Below, piece by piece: positions 11,825-24,738 of a stretch of DNA of 64,000 bases (its first letter is position 1; every line of letters starts with the position of its first letter). The DNA lies in the NCBI GenBank assembly GCA_902806575.1, contig CADCXD010000009.1, positions 2,294,001 through 2,358,000 of the forward strand. Direction: 5' to 3'. The DNA is from Jackrogersella multiformis. Lineage: Eukaryota > Ascomycota > Sordariomycetes > Xylariales > Hypoxylaceae. Below the pieces are notes generated by a model. It had not been told where the DNA came from. It did not search any database and worked only from the letters and a program-made list of their open reading frames with translations. A program made the translations under genes and the position numbers.

Positions 11825-12988
11825 AGTTACGGCAGTGAGAAAAAACTATTCCAAGGTTTGGAGGATAGGTTTTAAAGATGCTTGAAGTGGGTATAATGTC
11901 AGGATTAACCTTATTAAAGGAAGAAAGAAAGAGAAGTCAACGTTGGAAGTTAGACAGGTAGGAAATCAGCTTGGAAGTAATCAGTCAGTCATATGGTTCG
12001 GCCTACTAACTAATACCTAGGTACTAAAAAGGAGTCAACCTTTCGAAGTCAGCTGAAGTTTGTTTCAGTACTAAGAAATAGTTGGTGGTGGCTTCGAGTT
12101 TTCCCTTTTCCCTTATCTCAGGTGCCCTCCGATCTTTAGTCGCATCCGAGTAACTGTGCAGTAGGTCACTGTGCAGCGCGGTAACTTTGGAGCGTCGCAC
12201 AGAGATAAGGGACCGCATAAGTACCAAGTTACGTACGGGATACCCAGGTGGAATCGAGGGTTTAGCGAATAGGGTTTAGCGCCGCCGATAGAGCTGCGCG
12301 GGCAGCCGGGTTGTGCAGGACGGACTGCAGGTTGTGCAGGTTCGTGGCTGCACGCTGCACCCGCTTCTGTAACCAGCCCCAAGGGTAGTGCGCCAGTGAC
12401 GCAGTGAGGGTTACTAATAACGCTAGATAGGCCAGTACCTAAGTACTAAAATCTCCAGGGCTATTATCTTAGGTTTCCGACCTAGCAGCCTAGGTAGGTC
12501 TAGAGAGGTAGGTATGACAAACTTTGAATTCAAATAAACTCCATATTAGATACTCGATGGAACGAACCAGTTTATCATTATCCGATATACAGTTTATATA
12601 TTTCCTGTCCATGGTTTGACAAAGTTGGACAAATCATAAGTTCCCGTCGGCAGCAACCTTATCTGCCTATGGATTTGGTGCTAGACGCCTGCTGCCGGTC
12701 ACCACGAGGCGGCCGCAGCAAATCAGGTGCGGTGGTCATGCGTGTTCCCTCGACAACCGAAAACTCACACGCGACATGGCAAAGTAAGGCGGGCTAAACA
12801 GCTAAACACTCTCACCTCTACGGTTGGCGTGTAAGTTCATGTCATGTTTGTCTTTATATTATCGTGATCGATTATAAGTGCATTCGTTTTATGGAATAAT
12901 AAAATATTGTAAACCATCATAAAACATAAAACATTTATTTTGTATTTAACGAAGCTTCTATCATTTCATCTCGATTACCTAAGTCATC
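11825..12988. promoter_or_regulatory. Divergent intergenic region, likely shared promoter space
   Basis: It lies between the starts of the PQ-loop transporter (-) and the S1/P1 nuclease (+), so both promoters must be in these 1.16 kb. It contains TACCTAGGTA at 12014-12023 and a run of GTGCAG/TGCAGG-type repeats around 12300-12360. No specific transcription factor site is claimed. Confidence 0.5.
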
Positions 12989-14057
12989 ATGAGACTCAGT
13001 CGATGCGTTGTAGCCTTAGGCGCATTCTTACCGGGCGCGATAGCCTGGGGAAGTGAGTAGATATATCCATATCACATGCTAAATACCACCCTCACGAATA
13101 CATGCCACCTCAGCAACTATTGGGTAAATAAATCGATTAATCAGCTAACTCTCATCGCCAGGTCTGGGTCATATCACCGTCGCGTATATTGCTTCAAACT
13201 TCGTCAAGGACGACACAGCTGCTTACTTCCAAGGTATTCTACAGAATGATACCGAGCATTATCTTGCCGGAGTAGCTACGTGGGCCGATAGCATCAGATA
13301 CACGAAATGGGGTCGCTTCTCTAAGAATTTCCATTTCATCGATGCAAAAGACACACCGCCTTCTTACTGCGGCGTCGACTTCGAGAGGGATTGCAAGGAG
13401 GATGGCTGTGTCGTGAGCTCGCTTCAGAATTACACCTCCCAGCTTCTAGATACGGACCTGTGGTCGTGGCGCAGGAGCCAGGCAGCCAAGTTTGTCGTTC
13501 ACTTCGTAGGAGACATCCATCAGCCCCTGCATGTGGAAAACGTCGCCATGGGCGGCAACGGCATTCACGTCAAGTGGGAGTCGAGTGAGCTGAACCTGCA
13601 TCACGTCTGGGACACCAGTATCGCCGAAAAGATGCTCGGCGGCATTCACAGGAAGCCTTACGTCGCGGGTTTCGAATGGGCTGCAAACCTCACCGAACAG
13701 ATCAGGTCGGGCAAGTATGAACCAGCCAGCAAGCTCTGGACTGCCGGTATGAGCCTCGATGACACTATCGCGACCGCGATGGGATGGGCTAACGAGTCCA
13801 ACGCTCTCGTTTGCACGCACGGTAATTAACCCCAGCTCTATTCTCAACTTCGAGGCAGAGCAGAATAACTGACGATGCTTCGCATAGTCTTTCCCGAAGG
13901 CCCCAATGCGATTGTCGGCCAGGAGCTCGCGGGCGATTACTATGAGAAAGCCGCTCCGGTGATTGAGCTTCAGGTGGCTAAAGCAGGGTACCGCCTGGCA
14001 GCTTGGTTGGATCTCATAGCCGACAAGACCTCCGGGACGGTCGTAGACGAACTATGA
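12989..14057 (+). CDS. Secreted zinc-dependent single-strand nuclease, S1/P1 family
   Basis: Exons 12989-13052, 13162-13821 and 13888-14057; 297 aa. Intron 1 (GTGAGT donor, CAGCTAACT branch, CCAG acceptor) splits the Ser codon of WGSLGH; intron 2 joins CTH to VFPEGPN. A signal peptide (1-19) should be cut just before Trp20, as in P1 nuclease, where the new N-terminal Trp binds the zinc cluster. Other expected ligands are visible in order: His25 (WGSLGH), the Asp of TWADSIR, the His of FHFID, the HFVGDIHQPLH block and LHHVWD. All nine family ligands appear to be present, so the enzyme should be active. The family degrades single-stranded DNA and RNA and has 3'-nucleotidase activity in acidic surroundings, which suits extracellular phosphate scavenging. 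Cysteines near YCGVDFERDCKEDGC match the family's disulfides. It is divergent from the PQ-loop transporter. Confidence 0.93.
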
Positions 14058-16966
14058 GACAAAGGCCTCTCGGGGGGTTTACTGTGTCGGACTGATTACT
14101 TGCTAGACAGACCATAAGCCAAAGCAGATAGCCGGCACAGTCTTCAAAAGTATGCCCGACGGAATCGGAAATCGGGGAGGAATCGGCGTCGGAAACTTGA
14201 ATCCTATTAATATTTGAAGGGATTATGGATTTCGGACTCGCCTTAGATAGTAAATGGTATTAGACGAGTCTTAGGTGCGGCCCGCGAAAATCCTCCAATG
14301 TCTTACAAGTCGTTCCAGGTGGCTTCCAAGACTTCTTATTCTCCTAGGCTGCGTTTCCATAGATACTAGGGCATGCACAAGACTTCCGTCTTCTTGGCGA
14401 AGGCGATGACGATAAAATTTCGACGGTTTCGAACCACTGACGCTCGGTATATAAAAAGCTTAATAGGAAGGTATGTTTCGCCTCATGCTTGGAGCCAAGA
14501 TAGAACTGCATACAATACCCAGCGTAGGGTAGTAGAGATTCACATAAAATGGGCTCAGAAAAGTCTTGGCTGGCCCGAACGAACGCCATCGCATTCTGGC
14601 GATGCGCGATTCGACATTTCGATTTTCCCGCGGGAAGGTCTCCTGGTCGGGACCGGATCTTGGCGTTTCTTACGATCTTGGTCGCAGATTCTGGAATGCA
14701 CCCTGCGAGGCAGCTCACACGTGATAGCCTCAAGGGGTCGGCCGGGTTTCATCAGGGCAGTATGGGACATGCCTCAAACTCGGGTTGCTCAGGGCCCTTC
14801 GCAGATCCGGCAGGTAGTCAGCCCTCGCACCCATCTGGCACTTAGACTTTTGTCAAAACGCGAGGAAGTTGGCGCTTGAGGCGTGAGGCGTACAGAACCG
14901 GTTGTACATCTGGCTCCGATTTACGCATGGATACGGGACGGCGAGGGAATCAACGACAAGCGAGAATCCCAACCGAAGGGGGATCAGTCTTGTCTACTTA
15001 GAGAGGAAGCATACGCAATAAGCGTTCGATTGCCATAGCACAGCCATCACAGCCAGCGACCATAACGAATCCGGTCGAAGATCAAGTATACCGAGTTTGA
15101 GGCTCTTTCTTCAAAGCGATCCTCGAGAGAAGATCTTCCCGCTCATGTGCGCCAAGCAAACGTGAATTTCCTTTCCCACGATGCTAAAGCTGTTGTTTTA
15201 ATCAAATTAACACATCGGAATGCCAAGAGCCCAAACGTCATTTTCATCCCAACTCGAGCCTCCACCGTGAATGTTTCTTTTGTTTTCAACCTTAATGAGT
15301 GTGCAGTGCGGCGTGCCCCCCCCCCGTGAGGCGGAGCTTGCAATGTAACGATCCTACCTAAACAGGCCAATGAGATTTGTGATATCGGGGAAGTTCTAGA
15401 ATTATCAGGGGACATATAACGTATTACAGGGGATTTGGCATCTTGGCCTATTACTTACCCACTACGTCCCATAAGATCTAGCCATTCGGTTAAGGCTAGA
15501 TCCTAATGAGGAATCATTGATTCGGATAACATTGCCGGTTAAACTATGTAGGTATTATGTGGCGGGCAAGTTAGGAGTTAATTACAGTTCGTAGGAGTTC
15601 GAGAATGCCGCAATATTATGTATACAGGAGTCGTGAAAGTTTCAGCGCCCCTTTTGCTAATAACTCCGCGACTAGGCAAAACAATATGAGAAGGAAGGCA
15701 TCGTGAGGGTTTACGATCCTATTCGCTAATAACAAAGCGTAGCTACTCCAAATTGCAGTATAGAGCATGCATTTAGTAGATCTAAACCATAATTCATGTG
15801 GTGTACTTACACTAGCAGCACATCGCACGGTCCATGAAGCTTATTTCGATACCGGGAATAATATCGCGAACCGAAACGAAAAGGTTTTCCTTTTTTTCCC
15901 CTCGAGTCGATCGAATAAATCCGATCAAAATTTCGAGTATAGATAAGCGGTATTATGGCGGCATTTTTTATAAAACCCATAGCTTAAATGAGTATTCTAA
16001 CCCGGCTTGGGGAGAGATGAACATCTAGATCGGACCCTTTTTTGCATTGACGTTTCTCTCACGACGTCTCAACCTCGACCCCAACACGGCTCGCTGGCTG
16101 ACATCAGACAAGGGGTCAGGGTACTACACTACATACCTAGTACACAATGTGCTAGTACCTAGTAAGGAGACCAGGGGTTCCAGGTACTATGAAGTATACA
16201 GGGACCTGTTAAGGCATCCCCAGGCCAACTATGACAAATTTGGAGGTCATCTTACTCTGTAATGAGTTGCATTTTACCGCTTGAGTGTTAGGTGCTGTAT
16301 TCTTCTAAGCTTGTTTTTCACATCACCAACAGCGGGTCCGGATAAGCCAGGCAACGTAGATCCCATGTTTATACGACGATGACGCGCACCGGTCTGTTCG
16401 CTATCATATATGTACCTCGTAAACATGTGTGCTGTTATGTACAACTAGCATATTTACCTGGCTGCCTGGGTAGACAATTAATGACAAAAATATATAGGTA
16501 TGTACGGATCCGCCGTCGCCAATGTTGTGGTAAATTACCTAGGTAAGGTATTTCTTAACTAAAGATCATAAGCGAGGAAGTAACCTACATGGTAAATATG
16601 AGCAATAAGCAAAGGAGTTAAATTCACGTAACCCTACTATGTAATGAGCTACTATGTAATAACGAGCCCGTTTCGTATCTTCATATCAAAACCATAGATG
16701 AGTTTTACCGAATATGTAATTCTAGAGGATCGGCAATCTGTACCGTATCGATAAGTGATCTATATGGTCGGGTATTTTACATATTATCGTCCCAACTCTT
16801 ATTATGTAGGTAGATAAGTACTTGTTCGCTTACATAATTGACCTAATAGTACAGATCCGTACTATATATGAATAGCTATGATTGGCTAGATATCACTTAA
16901 AGGAGGCTAACTTGCTAGTAAATATTGTAGGTATCTTGTACGTATGTATTCGTATGAGCGCTAACT

Positions 16967-16984
16967 TACCTAGGTAGGTACCTA
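16967..16984. repeat. Overlapping TACCTAGGTA and TAGGTACCTA palindromes
   Basis: Two overlapping 10-bp palindromes, TACCTAGGTA at 16967-16976 and TAGGTACCTA at 16975-16984, form a compact double copy of the dispersed motif. Confidence 0.85.
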
Positions 16985-17850
16985 GTGTAGTTTGCCGCAC
17001 AGATCCGCGCTTAAATCTTTCGGGACGTTTTGCCTCAGAATTCGGCCGGGGCCCGAAACGACCTGTGCCTGATCTCCTGCAGATGTCTGATCGCTGATTG
17101 GCTAGTGGCGCGAATAAATATGGAACCTGCGACATATCGAGCCGCAAACCTAGATGGTTTCTTGGCTCGATCCACTTCAGCTGCTCGGCCAACTGAGGGC
17201 CGAAGCCTTTAGCGCGCCCCCTTCTTTTAACTTTTCAACTTTACAACTTCAACTTTATTGGAATTATGGGAATTATGTTGTATTGTACCCAAACCTTCCT
17301 CTCCTGCACATCATCTACCGCGGCTCCAATTAAGCTAGATCAACATTCACTATGTACTCTACCTAATGTACTAAACTGCGATAACCTACAATGCGCAGTC
17401 CAAGCGGTTCAATCCCAAAAGATGCTCGATTGGTTGATCATCGGCCTCACGCGCCGCAGACCTCTCTGCTCATCTCTCTTCGGGTGTCGTCTCAAGTTTG
17501 ACAGCTCTGTCACTACCCTAGGGACTAGTCGAATATTGAATAGCAAGACATGAATACTACATCAGAATCATCTCAAGATATCTACATAGTAGGTACCTAC
17601 CAAGCTGGGCAGGTAGGAAGGTATTATTAGTTAATTATCCAGACGTCAGCATCACATCTTGCGGCTTTGGCTAAGTCGCTAGCTAGAATGGGGTATCAGC
17701 TGTAGATCCTTCACCCTATCGAGCCTCGACTCAAGCTGAGCCGATTCGAAGCAGTATTATGTCCGAAGAGATCAAGGACTCTTAAGGCGAAATACGGGGT
17801 TGTTCGTTGGTACAATGGATCTATCTGTATTCGATGAGGATCGGTTACGC

Positions 17851-17913
17851 TACCTACACTACATAGGTACTCCTCCCCCATGCACACACATACTTACCTA
17901 TGTAGTGTAGGTA
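17851..17913. repeat. Perfect 19-bp inverted repeat with 25-nt loop
   Basis: The left arm (17851-17869, TACCTACACTACATAGGTA) and the right arm (17895-17913) are exact reverse complements, separated by 25 bases rich in C and CA repeats. It could fold into a stable hairpin, or be a small transposon remnant. No gene lies nearby except a promoter about 650 bases downstream. Confidence 0.85.
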
Positions 17914-18584
17914 GGTAATGTACATACACACATCCGGATGTATGTAGCAGTGTAGTGTAGACACCTCATTCTGCAGCGTTGACGGACAAGGGGGTCAACC
18001 CTTGCCAAGGACTCAAGCCTCAGATGCCCATTCGGGACCCCTACCTCCACACACCTTACCAGGTCCTGTCATTTTCTCGACATCGTCTCTTCCCAACCAT
18101 CCCCGTCCGCGTTTTGGGACTGTGGATACAGCTCCTGTGGATGGAACTTTCGGGGGAACATGATGTAGGGTTCGTTGCGGATGCTACTGATCCCATTAGC
18201 ACTCTCAGGCATAACCCGTCCGAGAGGCCTGTCACCTGGCTAAGCAGGTATAATAAGGAAAGGCTTGGCCTCGCCATTTATGTCTTCTTCTCCATCCTCC
18301 ATCAGCTTTTAATTCTTTATTCAGAATCTCTGTCGAGTTTTCATTCCTTTCTCTTTCTATTAGAATGCGCTGGTAGTGTGTCTTTATACATTCGTTCTCT
18401 TCTTCGACAGCATTTGGGAATTGCCCGCTCCATTTCACTTCAGTGTTGTCTGTGACCACTCCTTTCAGCTAATTCGAAAACGGTCTGGAACCATTTTTGG
18501 ATCTTACCATTTCCATTCTTAACCTCAGAAAGACGAATTGAAAACTTTGTCCTAGCTCGATCAGTTCAGGTAATCTCATTCATC

Positions 18585-20142
18585 ATGCACGCCAAAAGCT
18601 TCATCATCGGCCTTCTCGGCGTCTCGGCTCTCGCCGAGGCCGCTGTCAGCCGTCCGTACGATCAGATCATGAACCGACGAGCACTCAGAGCTCTTCACTC
18701 CCGACAATTCGGTGGTGGACGAGGGGGCCAGGGCCAGGGGCAAAACCAAGGTCAGAACAACGGCCAGAATGGCCAGAACAACGGAAACGCTGGTAACAAC
18801 AACGCCAATGCCGGGAACAACAATAATAACAACAACGGCGGCAACAACAACGCTGCTGCGTTGACGTTGAACGCCAATGCCATCCAAACCGGCTCGCAGC
18901 AGGATGGTAACCCGGACGCAGCTCAGGGAGAGGCCGCATCTGCTACGTAAGGAGTTGAAACTAGACGTAATAAGTACAACAGCTAACAAAGTGTAGCGAC
19001 AACGCCAACTTCATCAACTTCTGTAGCGGCCAGACCCTGACAAACGGTCTTCAAGTAAAGCAGGGCTCTTGCAACGGTATTCCCATGGGCAAAATTCCCG
19101 CACAGACCAAGATGGTTTCTAGCGTTATACAAAACCCCAAGCACAACGACAACATTGCGGCGAACCAGGACTTCGACATTACAGTTCAAGTGGCTAACTT
19201 CCAAGCTGGTACCTTCACCAACGCTGACAACACCTACTACTCGGCGCCCCAGAATCTCAACGGCCAAGGGCAAATCATCGGCCACACTCACGTCACGGTT
19301 CAGGACTTGGGTAACTCTTTGAACCCCACGCAGGCCCTCGATGCCACGCAATTCGTATTCTTCAAGGGTATCAACGACGCGGGTAATGGCAACGGTCTCC
19401 TCTCCGCTACAGTCACCGGTGGTCTGCCAGATGGAAACTACCGTGTCTGCACCATGTTCTCATCTGCCAACCATCAGCCCGTTCTGATGCCTGTTGCTCA
19501 ACGTGGTACTCCGGATGATTGCCAGAAGTTTGTTGGTAAGTACCATTTACTGCAGAACGAATATTCCGCAGAAGCTAACTAGTCTAATAAGTCGGCGGCA
19601 ATGCCAATGCCGGCGGAAACAATGGTGGAAACAACAACAACGGCGGAAACAACGCAAACGGTGGAAACAACGGCAATGCTGGTCAGAACGGGCAGAATGG
19701 TCAAAACGGTCAGAACGGGCAAAACGCCCAGAATGGCCAGAATGGCAATGGCCAAAGTAATAAGTCGAACACAAACAAAGGCGCTGGCGGTAATGCTAAC
19801 ACCAACAACCAACAGACTAAAAACCTTGGCGGCGCTGCTCCGGGTGTAACAAAATCTGGAGATGCGAAACGGCCGTTTGCTGTGAACGGGTCAGTTTAGT
19901 TGTCAGCTCTCACGATGTCGAACTGTAGCTGACTTGCCTATCTAGAAACACTTTTGCGGACCAGGCGGCTGCTACGCAGAGGTCCTGCGATGTAAGTATT
20001 GGTCTCTATCATATTCTATCGAGTTTGTCTAACAGTCACCCAGATACAAAACAATGCCTGTAGCGACGCAGCGAATGCTGGTGGCGCTTTCAAACTTTCT
20101 GACTGCCAAGCGCAACAGCAAGCCTGCTTGGCGGCAGCATAG
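18585..20142 (+). CDS. Secreted 'ribosomal protein s17-like' fungal protein with Asn/Gly/Gln-rich spacers, 447 aa
   Basis: Five exons: 18585-18946, 18997-19535, 19592-19889, 19946-19991 and 20044-20142. Every intron is 50-56 nt with GT..AG ends, and the frame runs through to TAG. Residues 1-19 or so are a signal peptide, followed by a short stretch with a dibasic site (MNRR) and a Gly/Gln/Asn-rich spacer (about 45-90). The conserved core (about 122-298) begins NFINFCSG and includes IPMGKIP, IGHTHVTVQDL and QFVFFKGINDAGNGNG. A second Asn/Gly/Gln repeat region (about 303-390) precedes a four-Cys tail beginning NTFADQAAATQRSCD. Many fungal genomes carry this family under the misleading label 'ribosomal protein s17'. 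It is extracellular, not ribosomal, and I know no biochemical function. The repeats resemble flexible linkers of wall-associated or adhesive proteins. Confidence 0.85.
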
Positions 20143-20971
20143 TTCAGATTTGGGGAGGGGGAGTAATTTGAAGCGGCATCCCGGCGGTCTTCGCTGTTGG
20201 GCGGTGCTCCAGTACATTGTTTTGATTCGTATGGCTCTCTGCTCGCTAGCTGTGGACTTATCTGTTGATGTGATGTCACGCTGTGTGTGGCAGGTAGACA
20301 GAGAGAGTCCTGGCGGTCGGGGCGCACGACAATACTTTTTAATGATCAACACCAAAGCTCCGACTGTGTACATTTTTCATGAGGCTTGGTTTTTTTCCCA
20401 AATTTTCCTTTTTATCGAAGTGATATGGAGTGGGTAGTCTTAAATAGCTAGAAGGAATGGGAAGCACATATCAGAAATCTAATAACTTAAAAAAATTCCG
20501 TGAATCTATTCTTAGTTTGTGATGTAGCAGCTTGTATTCATTCGTTGTAATGGGTTCTTACAATTTCTGACTTTTGACTTGTCCTAATAGTATTGGCTTT
20601 CTAGTATTCGATGACGGCCAGGAAATCAACTCGATGTAGAGTCGACAGCGCAAGCCTAAGATCTCAACACGTCCCAGCAACAGAACTGTGGGTATCGCGG
20701 ACTGGCAAATCATGGATAGCTTATTAGACGAGGTAGATTGACAGATTGCCTACGCAGCAAGAAAAGATGGGGGGGGTTTTTTTTTGTTTGTTTTTTGTAA
20801 ACCTAGCCTGCCCAGCCTAACTATAGGTACACTAGTCGAACATCAAACCGCGATGATCCCCGGCTGGCGAGCCAAGACCATTCCTCCCGGCGGTGTCTCG
20901 GTCCCCTGTCTTGCGGCTCTCCTGTTTTATGCGTGCGCGCTCCGAGCTGCTTGCTTTGTGTGGTAAGGCTG

Positions 20972-21008
20972 CTATGTATGTATGTATGTAGGTAGGTAGG
21001 TATGTATG
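20972..21008. repeat. TATG/TAGG tetranucleotide tract
   Basis: Tandem TATG units run into GTAG units and back to TATG. Tracts of this type are frequent in the intergenic DNA of this window. Confidence 0.8.
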
Positions 21009-22816
21009 GGTTGTGGATGGAGGGATGGATAGATAATAGGTGGGTGTAAGTAGGAGGTACGTCTGCGCCTTGCGAGCTTCTCGCCTTAATAGCCTAATAG
21101 GTAGGAAGAATGTACGGCGGTTCGTAATAATGGCATGTTAGCGAATTTCGTATCCGAAGATCTAGGTATATATCATTTCCGGCCCTGGACAGACGTCGTT
21201 CGGCAGTTGCGGATTCATGCCCTGAGCTGGCTGGTTACCGCCTGGCATGACTTAACCTTCATTACGTACTGTGTGCGGTGCTTTATCGCGCGGCTTGTCT
21301 TCCTGCTGCCAAGGTCTATCCTGGTGCTTATTCCATGTTCTCTACAAGTACGCATGGAATGTTCTCATGAGATTCGCGTGGATATCTAGGTTCTTATGAG
21401 AAAGAAGGAATATTTTCTTAATAAATACGTCGCTTTCTCCGTAGTTAAGTAGGTAGGGGAGAGGGAGACCGTGTCAGCTTCTAAGACCAAACGCACCACG
21501 GTAGGACATTTTGTAGGAATAGGGAGGTTATCTCGCGTCTAAGTCCGTTGGGTTTGTTTACGCTTGCCTTGACGCCTCCTGCGTGGCGTTGCTGCATATT
21601 GATAGCAAATATGATCCGATGGATGCAAAAAGAGTTGGCAATCCGTGGTTATCGTGCGCACAACTGGCTATATGGGAAGGGGATGGATGCTTTCACCAAT
21701 CTAGGTGTACAGCCGGATGGAGGAATACTTACTGCGGTAATGGGGTTCATAAACTAATCAGATATACCTTAGGGGGTGCGTGGATAGGTATCAAGGTAAC
21801 CATCGAGACATGCTGTAAGTCCTTCCAAACGAGTGCTTGGATTACCAGTATAGATGTGTCGGCACAATAACGACAGGATTAGTCAAATCTGAAAGCCTCG
21901 TAATGCCCATTCCCGCTACAAGCATATCCTCGTGGCCCTTGCTACCGGCTGAATCTCGTCCTTCGGGGAGGCAAGGCCTACGCGGCTACGCCGTCAGAGA
22001 TAGGGTTGTCTCCGTGGTAGAATAGGCCAGAGATTGTGAGAATCCATCAAAGATAATTGAAAATAGATGTTGGTGTTGGAATATATCTAGATAGCAGCGA
22101 GGATCCGTGACAGGTACCTAGTTTGAGATAATGTCCGCTATAGGAATACAGATCCAAGTAAACTTCCTTGTCTAGGCTAGGAGGTAGATATTCAGTTGGT
22201 CACTAGGCTATGGTAAGAGAGAGTATCATGAAATAGGGTAGGGTCGTTGTCATCAAGGTTCTCGACCACCAACTATATGGGAATCAGAATGATTGAAATA
22301 TATTTTTGTGTTAGTAGATTACGACAGTACACTAGAATCGATAGAATTGTCGATACAGCACCACGGTGTTAACATATCCATTTAATAGATCATCTAACCT
22401 TATTTCTAGCCTCTTTAGCTTAGCCCTTATGAATCCTCGTCTTATACTTCCTCGATCCCCAATACAACCTCACTATAGAAACTTATAAAGAAAGGGGCTA
22501 ACAATAATATCCTAGCCTACGCCAACTTTGAAACCTCATCAGCTTATGGCGAGTTACTTAAGAACACACAATAAATCAGACCTACTGTACACAATATAAA
22601 CGGTGAATATCCTAGGTATACAAGACTGGAATGACACTTTATGATATTTAGTCATAAAGACAAACATTCTTAGAACCTGCTATAATCAAGGGCCTCATTC
22701 ATATAAGGTCCAACCTTCAGTATAACTAAACAAAATGATACAATGTAAAAACAATCAAGAATCACCAATCCAACCACCCTCCAGCGCTCTACCAACCCCT
22801 ATTCCACCGCTAAGTT

Positions 22817-22847
<31 letters not shown>
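22817..22847. repeat. Compound (AC)n(AT)n microsatellite
   Basis: About eight AC units are followed directly by about seven AT units. On the minus strand this follows the tRNA-like sequence described at 22855-22930. Confidence 0.85.
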
Positions 22848-24738
22848 AACCAGTGACTCGCCAGGAATCGAACCTAGGACCTCGCACGACCCTTGCCTAC
22901 CTAGTAGCTAAGCCTAAGATAAAATGTTCCAACCTACCTAAAATACCCAGGTAGTCGGCGAGCCTTTCGTATGGATGTACTAGCGATATGTGGGAGTTAT
23001 CTAGGGGGCCCGGTTAGGTACCTAAGAGTTTAACAATGCAGCGAAGCGAGAAAGCGATATCTACCTACCTAGTTTCCTACTAAGACATCTGCTCGACGCG
23101 TGTTGTGTACCTAAGTATCCCAGGGTTCTTGCTAGATATAGGTAGCTATAGCTACGAGATGGCGTTCGTGGTAAGTAATACCCGACTTTATAAGGTCGCG
23201 TTTCGAGACGTCGAGCCGTTGCTTGAACGGGGAACTTTTGTCGAGGTCCGGTTCTGCCTTCGGCGAAAGGAGGTAGGGCGCTCTGATCTACTGCGTAAAG
23301 GTCCTATCTCCTTTTGCGCGTTCCTATTCTTCGATGAATCAGCCAGGCGGGGATATCCGTGGGCGACAGATGGCGCAAGAGTGAACCTGACGTTAGACAG
23401 ATGGTCTACCGCAGCACCAAAGCGTCGATCTGTGGACCGGGACATGAAGCGCAGGAGGCCTACCTGGGGCGCTGAACAGAACTGGTTCAAAGGGTGGGGG
23501 CCATTCTGTTTTGCTTTGTACCAGCGCTGCCGCCATCGGGGACTCGGTTGTTGGTAGGGAGGCCTCTAACCGCTCGATTGTTGGTAGAAAAGGTCGGAAT
23601 GCCTCTTTTGTGAGGGTACAAGGCTCGTCAGCATTCAAGATGATAGGTACTTTCCATTCGTCAAGCATTAGCACGGCTTTAGTAAAGCCCATGTCATTTA
23701 ATACATCAAACTTCGTTGGCTTAACGAACCCTAAGGTCGTCGTAGCATTGTAAAACGACAGTAAATACGTATTGGGGAGACTCTAAAGGACGTGTTAACG
23801 GGGAAGAACCTAGACAGCATGCTTCATCAGGTAGGTTGTGTCGTTCTTCTTTACGCCGTGTAAATATGTAAATATCAGTAAGCGTTGGTTACTATTACAC
23901 GGCCGAGGCTTTATGCTAACGTTTAGAGAATGTACAACTGCCGCCTCATGACTTGGCTCCCGAACCGACGACTCCGTAACTCCCAAATAAAACCAAGGCT
24001 AAGACCAAGGTGTAATAAGCACCCTTCAAAACCCCAGCAGTCAGTATTCCAGCCCGTCGTCCCAACACATAGACATCACCCAAACAACAACTCACACTCA
24101 CGCCACATCACTCAGACACCACGGCATCGTAAATTATTTCAATGAATTTCTCTTCTCTATTCTCTCTCTTACTACCCACCTCCCTATTCTCTCTGAGCTC
24201 CTTAATCGTACTACTTCCCTCTACTCCTCACTCTCACTCTCTATACACATAGCTACTCCAAAAAACACATAGTTAGTCAAAGACCCAACCCCCCCGCCAT
24301 GCCCATAGCCCTCTCCCGTATCCCCCCTGAGCGCCCGGATGCATCGTTCCTGCCTAGGTATCGAGCGCGACGTGGCGCTTCAAGACAGGACCCCCAGCTC
24401 AGCAAAATGCGTGACAATCATGAATGCCGTGAGTAAACCCCTTCCGTGATGAGAGTAAGTAAGAGTAAGAGAGATCGATAACGAAAAAAAAAAAGGAAAA
24501 GTGAAAGGCAGATAGGGGCCCGTATCATAGCTCGGGCCTCTCTTGCTCTTATAGCGTAGGCCATATGCACCCGTAGACATTAGGAAAAGATGAATCGGGC
24601 TTCAGCTCAAACGCGAAGCCCCGTTCGTCGAGATCTTCGGCGAGCTAGCCGAAATATCGTGACAGATTATGCATCATATAGATACAAGCTTAAGTACATT
24701 AGAAATAGGAGAGCCTATAAGCTCCATCGTAGGTGGCT

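Larger units (their letters stand above)
14058..18584. other. Intergenic, no gene seen; inverted repeats
   Basis: 4.5 kb of mostly AT-rich sequence with many short frames, none recognisable. It holds TACCTAGGTA-family palindromes (16967-16984), a perfect 19-bp inverted repeat (17851-17913) and a diverged duplicate of about 33 bp (15631-15664 versus 15701-15733). The last 100-300 bases, rich in T and C, are probably the promoter and leader of the following secreted-protein gene. Confidence 0.6.
20143..24738. other. Intergenic, no supported gene; simple repeats and AT-rich block
   Basis: 4.6 kb between the secreted-protein gene (+) and the end of Med12 (-). It has a TATG/TAGG tandem tract (about 20972-21008), an AT-rich block from about 22000 to 22850 ending in a CA/TA microsatellite, and a tRNA-like box B on the minus strand at 22864-22874. 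A minus-strand frame around 23393-23753 looks weakly protein-like but matches nothing I recognise. It may be a decayed element; I did not call it. Confidence 0.55.

Noticed and set aside
15631..15733. Imperfect direct repeat of about 33 bp (15631-15664 and 15701-15733)
   Set aside because: Only about three quarters identical and without other element structure; noted in the intergenic entry but not called as a transposon.
23393..23753. Minus-strand frame with VPIILNADEPCTLTKEAF-type sequence
   Set aside because: No start or splice context, no recognisable family, and overlapping frames on both strands; at best a gene relic.
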